Counted from the stretch's first letter, positions 27,861-37,573 are shown. The stretch: DNA of 64,000 nt from Obesumbacterium proteus (GCF_001586165.1 NZ_CP014608.1:4030001-4094000); one strand, 5' to 3'. Program-made: numbers and translations. Notes: a model not told the origin generated them from the letters alone.

Positions 27861-28247
27861 ATGACAGTACACTCACAAAATACGTCTCTTTACCTTTACG
27901 GTATTAAAAACTGCGATACGATCAAAAAAGCTAAAAAGTGGCTAGAAGAACAGCAGGTTGCCTATCAATTTCATGATTACCGAGCCGACGGGCTAGATGC
28001 GGAACTGCTACGCACCTTTATCGATCAACTTGGCTGGGAGTCACTGCTTAATACGCGCGGCACAACATGGCGTAAACTCGATGAATCTGTGCGCCAAAGC
28101 ATCAATAATGCTGATTCCGCTGCGGAATTAATGCTGGCACAGCCCGCAATTATTAAGCGCCCACTGCTCGCCCACAACCACCGTATGTTGTTGGGATTCA
28201 ATCCAGATCAATACACACAATTTTTAGCTGAGGAGAAAATACGATGA
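27861..28247 (+). CDS. yffB: YffB, ArsC-family (Spx/arsenate reductase-like) protein
   Basis: A 128-residue thioredoxin-fold protein of the ArsC/Spx family. It has the single redox Cys in YGIKNCDTIKKAKKW near residue 20, and the conserved RGTTWRKLDE and IIKRPLL segments. The biochemical role is uncertain; a glutathione-dependent reductase activity is only suggested for the family. The N-terminus is ten residues longer than in E. coli; the ATG has AGGGA 9 nt ahead. Its stop overlaps the dapE start (ATGA). Confidence 0.92.
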   Translation: MTVHSQNTSLYLYGIKNCDTIKKAKKWLEEQQVAYQFHDYRADGLDAELLRTFIDQLGWESLLNTRGTTWRKLDESVRQSINNADSAAELMLAQPAIIKRPLLAHNHRMLLGFNPDQYTQFLAEEKIR

Positions 28248-29374
28248 CCTGCCCTGTTCTTGAGCTCACTCAGCAACTCATAAAATGCCGTTCCGTTAGC
28301 CCTGAAGATGCGGGCTGCCAAGATCTGTTAATTGACCGCCTCAAAGCCGTCGGCTTCACCATTGAAGACATGACCTTTGGTGATACCCGAAACTTTTGGG
28401 CTTATCGCGGTGGGAAAGGCCCCACGCTAGCCTTCGCAGGTCATACCGACGTGGTTCCAAGCGGCGACGAGTCCAAATGGACAAACCCGCCCTATGAGCC
28501 TACGTTACGCGACGGCATGATCTACGGTCGAGGGGCCGCTGACATGAAAGGCTCATTGGCGGCGATGGTGGTTGCTGCTGAGCGTTTTGTCGAAGCCAAT
28601 CCAGATCATCAAGGTCGACTCGCCTTTTTAATCACCTCAGATGAAGAAGCCAGTGCGGTCAACGGCACGGTTAAAGTAGTTGAACAGCTCACTGCGAGAA
28701 AAGAAAAAGTAGAATATTGCTTGGTGGGCGAGCCATCCAGCACCGAAAGAGTTGGAGACGTTGTCAAAAATGGCCGTCGTGGATCAATGACCGCGAACCT
28801 CTATATTCACGGAATTCAAGGTCATGTTGCCTACCCATATTTGGCTGATAACCCTATTCATAAAGCGGCTCCGATGATTCACGAGCTCGTGAATGAAATT
28901 TGGGATGAGGGCAACGAATTTTTCCCACCGACCAGCATGCAGATTGCCAATATGGCGGCAGGAACGGGAAGCAACAACGTGATCCCCGGTGAGCTTTATG
29001 TACAGTTTAATTTCCGTTTCAGCTCCGAATCGACCGTAGACTCGATTAAGGCTCGTGTAAAAGACCTGCTAGATCGCCATCAGTTAAATTATAAATTAGA
29101 ATGGAATGTATCAGGGTTACCTTTCTTGACCCCGCGTGGTCATCTGGTCGACGCCGTCGTCAATGCCATTGAGCACTACGGTGAAATAACGCCTCAGTTG
29201 CTGACTACCGGCGGCACTTCTGATGGGCGATTTATCGCGCAGATGGGCACTCAGGTGGTTGAGTTGGGGCCAGTCAATGCCACTATTCATAAAGTTGATG
29301 AATGTGTCCATGCGGCTGACCTGCAATTACTCAGCCGTATGTACCAAAGAATCATGGAGCAACTCATCGTATGA
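28244..29374 (+). CDS. dapE: DapE, succinyl-diaminopimelate desuccinylase
   Basis: Zinc hydrolase of lysine and meso-diaminopimelate synthesis, making LL-DAP for cell-wall and lysine supply. At 376 residues it matches the family. Metal and catalytic residues appear in FAGHTDVVPSGD, GRGAADMKGSLAAM and TSDEEASAVNGT, with the late His near HKVDECVH. It is translationally coupled to yffB (ATGA overlap), and its own stop overlaps the next gene by 4 bp. Confidence 0.97.
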   Translation: MTCPVLELTQQLIKCRSVSPEDAGCQDLLIDRLKAVGFTIEDMTFGDTRNFWAYRGGKGPTLAFAGHTDVVPSGDESKWTNPPYEPTLRDGMIYGRGAADMKGSLAAMVVAAERFVEANPDHQGRLAFLITSDEEASAVNGTVKVVEQLTARKEKVEYCLVGEPSSTERVGDVVKNGRRGSMTANLYIHGIQGHVAYPYLADNPIHKAAPMIHELVNEIWDEGNEFFPPTSMQIANMAAGTGSNNVIPGELYVQFNFRFSSESTVDSIKARVKDLLDRHQLNYKLEWNVSGLPFLTPRGHLVDAVVNAIEHYGEITPQLLTTGGTSDGRFIAQMGTQVVELGPVNATIHKVDECVHAADLQLLSRMYQRIMEQLIV

Positions 29375-30060
29375 TGACGATGGCTATGCTGACTGGACAG
29401 AGCACAGAGCATCTTGCCGTGCTCCGTGGTCATCATCGTTTGCAGCCTGAGGCCGTTGAGGCTTTTCGAGCATTGCAGCAAGCAGCAAAAGATGCGGGAT
29501 TTAATTTACAACCCGCAAGTACGTTTAGAGATTTCGCTCGCCAGCAGACCATTTGGAATGCCAAATTCGAAGGTGAGCGCGCCGTTCTGGATGAAAATAG
29601 CCAGCCGATAGACATCAGTACGCTAAGCAAGGGAGAGCTGTGCTGCGCTATTTTACGCTGGTCTGCACTGCCCGGGGCTAGCCGACATCACTGGGGGACC
29701 GATCTTGATATCTACGATCCCGACCTTCTACCTGAGGGTAAAAAGCTTCAGTTAGAACCATGGGAATATCTTGAAGATGGATATTTCTCGGCTTTGAGCC
29801 AATGGCTAACAGATAATATGGAACAGTTTGGTTTCTATCGCCCATTTAGTGATGAAGAACAAGGTGTTGCCGTTGAACCGTGGCATCTTAGCTACCGGCC
29901 ACTTTCAACGTTAGCGGAGCATCAACTTACTGAAGATGTGCTTAGAAATGCCTGGCAAGGGCAGCATATTGCCGGTTCAGATTGGTTAATCCCGCATCTG
30001 TCCGACGTTTTTTCTCGTTTTATTACCGTAAAAGACAGGGGGCAACCATGCAATGGTTAG
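29371..30060 (+). CDS. M15-family D-alanyl-D-alanine carboxypeptidase-like protein
   Basis: VanY-type zinc peptidase of 229 residues. The metal-binding signature SxHxxGxxxD appears as SRHHWGTDLD near residue 105, and the second cluster as EPWHLSY near 167. Such enzymes trim peptidoglycan stem peptides or dipeptides. No signal peptide is evident from ATG 29371; shorter starts at 29374 or 29386 are possible and would not add one. It overlaps dapE by 4 bp and ypfN by 13 bp, in an operon whose E. coli counterpart lacks it. The DAP/wall context fits. Confidence 0.85.
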   Translation: MMTMAMLTGQSTEHLAVLRGHHRLQPEAVEAFRALQQAAKDAGFNLQPASTFRDFARQQTIWNAKFEGERAVLDENSQPIDISTLSKGELCCAILRWSALPGASRHHWGTDLDIYDPDLLPEGKKLQLEPWEYLEDGYFSALSQWLTDNMEQFGFYRPFSDEEQGVAVEPWHLSYRPLSTLAEHQLTEDVLRNAWQGQHIAGSDWLIPHLSDVFSRFITVKDRGQPCNG

Positions 30061-30233
30061 CCGACTACTGGTGGATAATTCTACTCGTTTTGATTGGTAT
30101 GGTCTGGAATGGGATGAAAGCCCTGCTCAAAGTCGATCATAAAAGTTTTTTGAGCAACAAGCCTGAGTTACCTCCGCATCGTGATAATAACGCAGAATGG
30201 GACAAAGACGACGACTGGCCAAAAAAACAATAG
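30048..30233 (+). CDS. ypfN: YpfN, small single-span membrane protein
   Basis: A 61-residue protein. Residues 3-24 form a membrane helix (LADYWWIILLVLIGMVWNG), followed by the conserved VDHKSFLSNKPELPPHRD and an acidic DDDWPKK tail. The function is unknown (UPF0370 type). The start at 30048, with AGGGGG just ahead, gives family length; a longer frame extends back into the peptidase gene. It ends the yffB-dapE operon. Confidence 0.92.
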   Translation: MQWLADYWWIILLVLIGMVWNGMKALLKVDHKSFLSNKPELPPHRDNNAEWDKDDDWPKKQ

Positions 30234-30258
30234 GCCGTCATTTTCCTCTTCCTATAGT

Positions 30259-30290
30259 AAAGGGCAACTTTCGTTGCCCTTTGTTTATTT
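30259..30290. terminator. Terminator between convergent ypfN and ypfH
   Basis: AAAGGGCAAC-TTTC-GTTGCCCTTT is a 10-bp perfect stem followed by GTTTATTT on the plus strand. On the minus strand it is followed by ACTATAGG, so it serves ypfN mainly. Confidence 0.75.
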
Positions 30291-30307
30291 ACTAAACCAC
30301 TAAATAG

Positions 30308-30994
30308 TTACTTGAACGCAATCAGATCGCCGCGTTTCCCGTTTACAGCCTCATCCCAATAGCGCTGGGGGATATATGCACGTAAACGCTCAAGCGCTAA
30401 ATCCATCATATTCTGATCAATCGCATGACCAATCGGCTCGATATCCAAAGTAAAATCGGAGCCCTGTTCACGCATTTTTTCTGCCGCATGTTGCGCATTC
30501 TCAATGGCAATCACCCGATCTTCGCTACCATGGATCATATGCACGACGGTATCGCCCAAACTTTTTTCCGGCAATGCTGCAAAGCGACCGCTGAACGATA
30601 CGACTCTTCCTGCCAAATTTGGCGTCACCTTCACGGCTTCTAAAGCCATGATCGCTCCTTGCGAAAAGCCGACTAACGCCGTTGCTGCTGGATTCACATC
30701 AGCAACGCGCTGCCAATATCGCACGATATCAACAAACTGCGGCATCGCTTCATTAACGCGCTCGATGCGATTCTCTTCCGTCACACCGCTCACGGAAAAC
30801 CACTGTAAGCCTTGCCCACCGGGGATCAAGTGCGGAGAACCTATGCTGACAACCAGTGAATTTGGAAACGCCTTGGCAAAATACTCGCCAATGCTTCCCA
30901 TTGAAACAGGGTTATCACCAACGCCATGAAACAGCAAAATCAGCTGCTCTGCCGGTATTGCAGGGCTTTGGACAACATGATGTTCGTGTTTCAT
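30308..30994 (-). CDS. ypfH: YpfH, alpha/beta-hydrolase esterase
   Basis: Carboxylesterase-like hydrolase of 228 residues. The nucleophile elbow is GFSQG near residue 112, with the oxyanion region LFHGVGDNP near 24. The acid/base residues fall in HGSEDRVI and GHAIDQ, making a complete Ser-Asp-His triad. The natural substrate is unknown. The frame is open 47 codons upstream, but the ATG at 30994 has GGAG 6 nt ahead and gives the family length. Confidence 0.92.
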   Translation of the reverse strand: MKHEHHVVQSPAIPAEQLILLFHGVGDNPVSMGSIGEYFAKAFPNSLVVSIGSPHLIPGGQGLQWFSVSGVTEENRIERVNEAMPQFVDIVRYWQRVADVNPAATALVGFSQGAIMALEAVKVTPNLAGRVVSFSGRFAALPEKSLGDTVVHMIHGSEDRVIAIENAQHAAEKMREQGSDFTLDIEPIGHAIDQNMMDLALERLRAYIPQRYWDEAVNGKRGDLIAFK

Positions 30995-31147
30995 TAGATA
31001 CTCCTCGCTGGATAAAAAGATGTCATTCATCGACATCATCTGTTGAAGAGTACTATACGCCGAAGAATTCACAGGAAAATCGGGTTTCCCTGATGATGTT
31101 GTTCTATTTTTTTGCACAATCTGCCGATCCCGCAATCAGAAAATAAT

Positions 31148-31180
31148 GCAAAAAAATGGCCTCACTAGGAGGCCATTTCA
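31148..31180 (-). terminator. Intrinsic terminator downstream of the autotransporter
   Basis: AATGGCCTC / GAGGCCATT pair around a short CTAGT loop, followed on the minus strand by TTTTTTTGC. It lies about 140 nt beyond the autotransporter stop, in the 325-bp gap before ypfH. That gap also holds a second hairpin at 31192-31219. Confidence 0.75.
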
Positions 31181-31191
31181 TTCATTGGAGT

Positions 31192-31219
31192 TCCCTCTGT
31201 AGCCTGAACTACAGAGGGA
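31192..31219. other. Perfect 11-bp intergenic hairpin without U-tract
   Basis: TCCCTCTGTAG and CTACAGAGGGA are perfectly complementary around CCTGAA. Neither side has a T run, so it is not a standard intrinsic terminator. It lies in the 3' region of the autotransporter transcript and could protect its 3' end or form part of a repeat. Confidence 0.5.
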
Positions 31220-31319
31220 GTTCATACCAGATAGCTGCCCGAAATCCTTTCAGCACAAAAGTTATCACTTGGACGCTAGCAATAACCTCTGCATACAGCT
31301 ATCTCATAGTATGAATAGG

Positions 31320-34100
31320 TTACCAGCTGTATTTCACGCCAGCGTTAAGAGCCCATGGTTGGTCAACATCGCTGCCGCCCAAGTAGCTGTAACCAGCGTA
31401 AGTGCTGAAGTTCTTAGTGAAGTTAAACTGTCCACCTGCACCGACTCGCACTGCAGAGCCACCTTGACCGTTATCAATCTTGTCGCCGTTGATTTTGCCG
31501 TCATTGCTGCCAGCATCGTCATAAACATAAGCTAAGTTGAAGTATGGAGTCAGAGACTGTTCGTTCGCATAGTCGAAGCGGTAGTTAGCATTGATACCCG
31601 CTTCATAACGCATGCTGTCGTAGCTTTGATCGTTAACAGCCATGCCATTGCTGGTACGATAGCTATCGCTATCCATGAACAGGCCTGAAACGCTAGCATA
31701 CGGGCTCAATTTACCTTGGGTATCAAGTGCAATGTCATAACCCAGTTTCAGACCGAAGCCCCAACCGTCGTTGCTGGTTGAACCTGAAGTATGGTCACCG
31801 TTGCTCATATCAGCATCCAAATCGTTGCTGTAATGCGCATAGCTTAATGATGAATCCAAGAAGATATTGTTATCAAACTTAGCTGAAGAGTAGATACGAG
31901 CAGATTGGCTATCCTGATCTACGCTACCGCTATGGTCGTTAATATCGCCTTTGGCGAAGCCCGCAGACATACCAATCAGCCAGTTTGCGTAGTTGCCGTC
32001 GATCACTTTATCAACACCAATCATCACGCCGTTGATATCCTGACCGTAGTTAACCGCGCCGCCGTCAGCGTTGACATGACCACCGAAGTAGCTGACCCAA
32101 GCACCACCAGCATCACCCACGCTGTCACGAGTCTGAGTCTGGCGACGTTCCAGAGTATCCTGTTCCATATGCCAGATATTGGCATTCGCAGAAGGAATGC
32201 TCAGCGCCATGTTAGCCGCATCAGTCAATTCACGCTGGTTCAGAACAACAGTATCGCCACGTTGCTGCGCTTCATAGGTGTACGCACCCAAATCAGCTTT
32301 GTTGCCCGCAGTAAAGGTTGCATGCGTGTCAGCATTATTGTCGTATACGCGGATAACTTCTTTATCTTTGTAATCAGCAATAGAGCCTTTGCTCGTTGCA
32401 TTATCAATACGCACGTTGTAGTTGCCGCTCACATCGCCGTTAACGGCTAAGTGACCATCAGAGTTAATAGCCACCACTCCGTGGTCATAACCCGTCGCGT
32501 TTACATCATTAGTAACATAACGCGCATTACCCATATCTGAATTCAAGACGTATTCACGGCTACCTACATTCAGGATACCGCCATCGCTTAATACCAGTTT
32601 GTGGGTGTCGGTCTGGCCTAAACCTAAGTTCAGTTCACCACCGTTGGTAACAGTAATGGTATTAGCATACAGCGCCGCAGTTTCTTCAGTCAGTTTAACC
32701 TGGCTGCCGCTGTTGATGTTCAGTGAATCGGTAGCAACACCATCGTTATAGCCAGTCGCATCAGGGATGCTAGTCCCTGCGCTGTTGCTATCACCAATCT
32801 GCATTGATGAACCGTTATTCAGTGTAATGCTGTCAGCCAACAGGCTCGAATTCACAACGTTAACTTGGGAACCGTTATTGACGGTCAGAATGTCAATATT
32901 GGAAGACTTACGAGTATCCCATTCAGAAGCATTATCCAGAGTAACGTTGAACAAACCGCTCTGATAAACAGATGCTGAAGTGAGATCGCCATCTGCATTG
33001 CGTATATCCGTTGGCCACAGGCTGTTAGAGCTGTAGTCATACAGAGTGTTAGTCTTTTGAACGTTAGATGTCGCAGCACCAACCCACTTGCTGCCGTTGG
33101 TTAATGTCAGATTTAACGAATCTTGATCATCCCAGCCATTGGTGTCTTTAACGCCATCGCCATTAGAATCATGACCGACTGGGTCAAAGTTATTATCAAA
33201 CACGCTAGTGAACAGAACATCGCCAGTCAGCGTTGAATGATCAAACGTTGCGGTGGTTTGCATTGCGTTATCAAGACGACTTGCTGTAACAATCAGTGCG
33301 GCGTCATCACGGCCAGCCTCATATGTTCCTGCATAGTCACTTGGTTTGTTAGATTGACCATAAAAACCAGTATTTCCCAGTTCAGAGTATGCACCTGAAG
33401 TCACCGCAGAATCTTTAACAGTTAAAGTATCTGTGAAAATATTTGGGTTATTGGTTACATCATCTGGCCAATAGTAGCCCTGCGTTAAGGTAATACCTGC
33501 AATGTGGGAGTTATTCTGGATAACAACATTTGCTTCCTGATCCAGAGTAATTGCGTTGCCTATACCATAGGTATTATAAGTATCATGATCGCGAACATCA
33601 TTGTTAGTCACATCATAATCATAATGCTCGTAGGTATCATCGATCGTCGTATTATCAACGGTTAACTGTAATGTACCTAATTTATGTTCAAAACCATCGC
33701 TAGCACATTCATCAGTGACACAATATGATGTCACCATACCGTGAATAGTGCTATTAGAGATATTTAAAGTGTCATTCGTGCTGGTTGAATCGTAAGCAAG
33801 ATAATAGGTTGAGATAACACCATTAACGACAGATTTATTGATTACTGGATAAATATCACCACCGAAATATCCGTCAGTTGTATTATTCCAGCCAACATAA
33901 CCATCAAAATCTACATACCCATCAACGGAACTCCCCGTGGTGGTACGAACATGATTACCATAGCCAAGATCATGGCCGTACGTTTCGTATGTAGTACCTG
34001 AAATATCATTTGTAGCAGCTACTGCAGCTTGCGCCGCGATAGCCATAGAGCAAGCCAATGCCAGACGCGATAAAGCCGTCTTTTTCTTCCAAGAAGACAT
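31320..34100 (-). CDS. AIDA-type autotransporter (type Va), probable surface protein
   Basis: Self-secreting outer-membrane protein of 926 residues. It has a Sec signal (hydrophobic LALACSMAIAAQAAVA, cleavage near residue 29). The passenger (about 30-640) is rich in Asn, Asp, Ser, Thr and Tyr with repeated beta-helix-like stretches such as LTVNNGSQVNV and LTLTNGSKW. The C-terminal beta-barrel (last ~270 residues) starts near GAWVSYFGGHVN and ends in KYSW with the expected terminal aromatic. The passenger has few cysteines (one pair, CVTDEC). The ligand is unknown; adhesion or biofilm is likely by family. GAGGGA lies 9 nt ahead of the ATG. It is inserted between ypfH and tmcA. Confidence 0.9.
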   Translation of the reverse strand: MSSWKKKTALSRLALACSMAIAAQAAVAATNDISGTTYETYGHDLGYGNHVRTTTGSSVDGYVDFDGYVGWNNTTDGYFGGDIYPVINKSVVNGVISTYYLAYDSTSTNDTLNISNSTIHGMVTSYCVTDECASDGFEHKLGTLQLTVDNTTIDDTYEHYDYDVTNNDVRDHDTYNTYGIGNAITLDQEANVVIQNNSHIAGITLTQGYYWPDDVTNNPNIFTDTLTVKDSAVTSGAYSELGNTGFYGQSNKPSDYAGTYEAGRDDAALIVTASRLDNAMQTTATFDHSTLTGDVLFTSVFDNNFDPVGHDSNGDGVKDTNGWDDQDSLNLTLTNGSKWVGAATSNVQKTNTLYDYSSNSLWPTDIRNADGDLTSASVYQSGLFNVTLDNASEWDTRKSSNIDILTVNNGSQVNVVNSSLLADSITLNNGSSMQIGDSNSAGTSIPDATGYNDGVATDSLNINSGSQVKLTEETAALYANTITVTNGGELNLGLGQTDTHKLVLSDGGILNVGSREYVLNSDMGNARYVTNDVNATGYDHGVVAINSDGHLAVNGDVSGNYNVRIDNATSKGSIADYKDKEVIRVYDNNADTHATFTAGNKADLGAYTYEAQQRGDTVVLNQRELTDAANMALSIPSANANIWHMEQDTLERRQTQTRDSVGDAGGAWVSYFGGHVNADGGAVNYGQDINGVMIGVDKVIDGNYANWLIGMSAGFAKGDINDHSGSVDQDSQSARIYSSAKFDNNIFLDSSLSYAHYSNDLDADMSNGDHTSGSTSNDGWGFGLKLGYDIALDTQGKLSPYASVSGLFMDSDSYRTSNGMAVNDQSYDSMRYEAGINANYRFDYANEQSLTPYFNLAYVYDDAGSNDGKINGDKIDNGQGGSAVRVGAGGQFNFTKNFSTYAGYSYLGGSDVDQPWALNAGVKYSW

Positions 34101-34461
34101 CTGTTATTCCCTCATTATAGGCAACTTTAATTCATAACCCATCAGAGATGAATATAGTTATGAATTGTTGATACTTTTAAAATATATACTGCTATTTGAA
34201 AGTGTGTTCGCTAAGGTTCAGCGGAATTAAATAATAATTAAGAGGTAAGTTTAATTCAACTAAAAAAAACAGTTTAAATAGACAACAAATTAAACAGACT
34301 AAAATAAAAAATATTTCAGAATACCATTCCGTAATATCAATTATCTTAATTACACATTAAACAAAAATAAATACAGTTGAAATGTAGAAACATAAGAGAA
34401 AAAACAAAGAAATAAAAACCAACTACGCATAATATTAAAAAAATAAAAACAAACCTAAATT
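34101..34461. other. AT-rich intergenic region between tmcA and the autotransporter
   Basis: This 361-bp stretch is very AT-rich, with many A and T runs, and has no gene-like frame. It carries the autotransporter's upstream region on the minus strand. A TATAAT-like hexamer at 34114-34119 is too close to the start codon to be its promoter with a normal leader. The composition contrasts with the flanking backbone and resembles the fimbrial leader. Confidence 0.4.
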
Positions 34462-36462
34462 TTATTTTTCGGAATGTTTTATAAAATCAGACACCGCCTT
34501 CCTCAGTATCGATATAAGTGCCTTTCTACCTGAGATATTATATTTTTTACACAACAATTCGATATTATTCCCCTCATTCAGAAAATCTTTGAGAGCATAA
34601 GCATCGACACTATTAGAAAGCTTATCCGCGCATCTAATCAGCGCATAAATAGAAACATCAAGCGGGCGAGAAAAATATGCAAAACCGTGAAGCTCATCCC
34701 AATCATCGTGGTTAAGAGACAGATCTTTTACCACCTCCACCGGCAGCTGAAGTTTTAGCTTTTCTTGGATAAAGTATCCATCACGCCGTAACCGCAGACG
34801 CAATTTATCCAAAAGTGACCGAGAATGCGCATTGAAGGGCAACATTGCCATCGCAGTATAGCAACCACTACTTGCTTCAAGGTGGGTACCAAAACGCACT
34901 AGCTCAAAACCACATTGCTGCCAGAAATGGTAAAGCTCAGGTGTATAACCAAAACTAACAGACACAAAATCTAGCCCTTCCTCTTGAGCTTGTTGAATCG
35001 CTGAAATCACCAACGATTTCGCTAAACCTTGGCGTCGCCATGTTGGATATACCGCAATTCGACTTATTCGACGAGAGCACAATGCCGCCGCCTGCCACTG
35101 GCCACCGTGCGCAGCGAGTGATTGAGCAACTAAACTTCCTTTAGGTCGACGTTCCCCCGCCCAAACAGCTTTAGCCAGCGGCTCATCTAATCCGCCCTCA
35201 TCAACCATCCACAGCGCAGCGGCAATAACATCTCCGGCAAAGCTGCCATATAAATGATTGCCGACGCCATCCATTAAACGACGTAAATCTAGCGGCGTTG
35301 TTTTGTAGTGTGCGCTGGTGAGGAGCGTGTAAAAATCACACATGGTCTTTGGGCAAGACAGCCATTCAGACTGACTCAGCTTTTTCGATTGAAATTCTAT
35401 CGCTTCTACCTGTGGTTCTTGTGGTTCGTCAAACAACAGCAAAGACTTTAGCCAAGAATCAACGGGATCGCTGATTGCCCAACGCATAGGCAAATCTAAG
35501 AAAAAGGTTCGGCAAGATGGCAGAGAAGCACAGAATTTCAGTAGAAAACCACGTCCGGTACCTTCATACCCTTGCACGGTTGTAGTCAGTAAAACCTGAG
35601 GGAAAAACGCGATCAGTTCACGCAGCATAGGCGCAGGGATCGCTGCGGCTTCATCAATCAGCAACCAATCAATACCCTTCGGCGCTTGTTGTCGGCATTG
35701 TTCTAGCAGTGCATCTGGCGCATAGAATTCAACGCCGTCGCCTTGTTGTAACAACACTTGCGTGGCCATTTTGCTTGGCCCTGTTACCCAACATTTGCCC
35801 TTTACACGTTCTGCCAGCATGCCCGCCAACGTTGATTTTCCTCTGCCACGCTCACCAATCACAACGTTAATGGGCTGCTTATCGTTCAACAGCGCGTGCA
35901 AAATATGTGTCTGCTCGGTCGTGGGCAATCCATTTGGGCGCAGCCATTCAGGGCGTGGTTTCAGCGCAGGGATTTCTTTCTCGCTATTTTTCTTCCAAAT
36001 AGCAATTTCCGGCTGTTCTAGCGTAATCCATTGGAAATGATGAACGAAATGAGGAGTGGCGATAGGTTCAGGCTGTTCACTCCAACGCAAACTATCGAGA
36101 TCTGGTTGGCTATCCCATTGTTCCCAGTCAGGAACTAATAGAATAAGCCAATGCCCTGCGCTCATGGCTCCAAGCACCGCGGCTAGCGCTTCAGCGTGAA
36201 ATCCTGCCGCTGCATTAAAAACCACATGCCCAAGTTCTTGCCCCAATAATCCTTTGGCTAGATGGGGGGCAATAGACCTAACCTCTTGCGGCGCGCTTTC
36301 CCCAACCCACAAAAGCGGTGAACGCAACGTAGGTAAAATCTCCGCAATAACCTGCTGATGCCAATCAGTATCACCGCTAACGATGAGTAAACGGCGAATA
36401 CCCGCACCCTGCATTGAGGAAATAGAAGAAGAAAACGGCATAAGAGTCTGCGTTGTCAGCAA
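34462..36462 (-). CDS. tmcA: TmcA, tRNA(Met) cytidine acetyltransferase
   Basis: ATP-dependent enzyme that acetylates the wobble cytidine of elongator tRNA-Met, preventing misreading of Ile codons. The 666 residues have an N-terminal DUF1726-type region. An RNA-helicase-like ATPase follows, with Walker A GERGRGKSTLAG near residue 204 and Walker B WLLIDEAAAIPAP. The GNAT acetyltransferase domain has the RRQGLAKSL acetyl-CoA loop, and a C-terminal tRNA-binding tail ends the protein. The last ~70 codons are more AT-rich than the rest, near the autotransporter insertion. Confidence 0.96.
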   Translation of the reverse strand: MLTTQTLMPFSSSISSMQGAGIRRLLIVSGDTDWHQQVIAEILPTLRSPLLWVGESAPQEVRSIAPHLAKGLLGQELGHVVFNAAAGFHAEALAAVLGAMSAGHWLILLVPDWEQWDSQPDLDSLRWSEQPEPIATPHFVHHFQWITLEQPEIAIWKKNSEKEIPALKPRPEWLRPNGLPTTEQTHILHALLNDKQPINVVIGERGRGKSTLAGMLAERVKGKCWVTGPSKMATQVLLQQGDGVEFYAPDALLEQCRQQAPKGIDWLLIDEAAAIPAPMLRELIAFFPQVLLTTTVQGYEGTGRGFLLKFCASLPSCRTFFLDLPMRWAISDPVDSWLKSLLLFDEPQEPQVEAIEFQSKKLSQSEWLSCPKTMCDFYTLLTSAHYKTTPLDLRRLMDGVGNHLYGSFAGDVIAAALWMVDEGGLDEPLAKAVWAGERRPKGSLVAQSLAAHGGQWQAAALCSRRISRIAVYPTWRRQGLAKSLVISAIQQAQEEGLDFVSVSFGYTPELYHFWQQCGFELVRFGTHLEASSGCYTAMAMLPFNAHSRSLLDKLRLRLRRDGYFIQEKLKLQLPVEVVKDLSLNHDDWDELHGFAYFSRPLDVSIYALIRCADKLSNSVDAYALKDFLNEGNNIELLCKKYNISGRKALISILRKAVSDFIKHSEK

Positions 36463-36559
36463 AGTTAGCGGATGATTATACTCGAATTATTAGCGTACAG
36501 CGGCGCTATCACGTTGATTTCATACCCCACACATTATGTGCAGGGCATGAATACCGCGA

Positions 36560-37438
36560 TCAGTTGGCTGATGCGAAAGTATTACAACTATTTGGATTAC
36601 CGCTGTCAAAACCGCGCTTAAACCATGTATAGCGCTGTTCAGATGTGCCGTGGGTAAAACTGTCTGGGATCACTCGCCCTTGGCTCTGCTGTTGCAAACG
36701 GTCATCGCCAATAGCCTGTGCGGCATTCAGCGCTTCTTCCAAATCGCCCTGCTCCAGCACCTGCTGATTCTGCATGAAATGCCCCCACACGCCAGCGAAG
36801 CAGTCAGCCTGAAGTTCCATTTTCACCGAGAGTCGATTTTGTTCAGCCTTGCTCGCCCCTTGCTGCATCTGCCGAATTTTCGGCTCAATGCCCAGCAGGT
36901 TTTGTACGTGGTGCCCAACCTCGTGCGCGACCACATAGCCCTGAGCAAAATCACCGTCAGCACCAAGCTTATCTTTCATCTCTTGGTAGAAAGAGAGATC
37001 GATATACACGGTTTTATCTGCTGGGCAATAGAAAGGCCCCATTACCGACTGACCGGTACCACACCCCGTGCGCGTAGCTCCACGATAGAGAACCAGCTTA
37101 GGATCTTGATACTGTTTGCCCATTTTCTGGAATAGCTGGCTCCAAGTGTCTTCCGTTGACGCCAAAATAACGGAAGTAAACTTAGCCATCTGGTTATCTT
37201 CTGGTGAATTCACCTGTTGGCTTTGAGTTTGGGTTTGACCAACGGGCGCTTCGCCATTAAGCAGCGGCGTTAAATCTACGCCGTAATATCCCGCAACCAG
37301 CACAACCACCAGCAGAATTAGTCCACCTTTACCACGCGGCACACGAAAACCACCGCCACCTAAACCACCGGACGAACCCGTGGAATCCCCACGTCGATCT
37401 TCAACGTTGTCGCTTTCACGACGCCCTTGCCAGCGCAT
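36560..37438 (-). CDS. ypfJ: YpfJ, putative neutral zinc metallopeptidase
   Basis: Membrane-anchored predicted metalloprotease of 292 residues. A Gly-rich N-terminus (SSGGLGGGGFRVPRGKGG) is followed by one membrane segment (LILLVVVLVAGYYGV, near 40-55). The periplasmic domain carries the zincin motif HEVGHHVQ near residue 170 and a downstream Glu in LQADCFAGVWGH. The substrate is not known. It lies between purC and tmcA as in E. coli. Confidence 0.93.
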   Translation of the reverse strand: MRWQGRRESDNVEDRRGDSTGSSGGLGGGGFRVPRGKGGLILLVVVLVAGYYGVDLTPLLNGEAPVGQTQTQSQQVNSPEDNQMAKFTSVILASTEDTWSQLFQKMGKQYQDPKLVLYRGATRTGCGTGQSVMGPFYCPADKTVYIDLSFYQEMKDKLGADGDFAQGYVVAHEVGHHVQNLLGIEPKIRQMQQGASKAEQNRLSVKMELQADCFAGVWGHFMQNQQVLEQGDLEEALNAAQAIGDDRLQQQSQGRVIPDSFTHGTSEQRYTWFKRGFDSGNPNSCNTFASAN

Positions 37439-37573
37439 AGTTAAACCTCAGAAATTACATGATGCCTTAATGGTAGGAAATTGCTGGCGCGAATACCATA
37501 AAAAGGAGGAATCAGATAATGAAATACATCATTGCAGATAGAGATATGTGGTATTTCAACTGATTGGCAGGCA

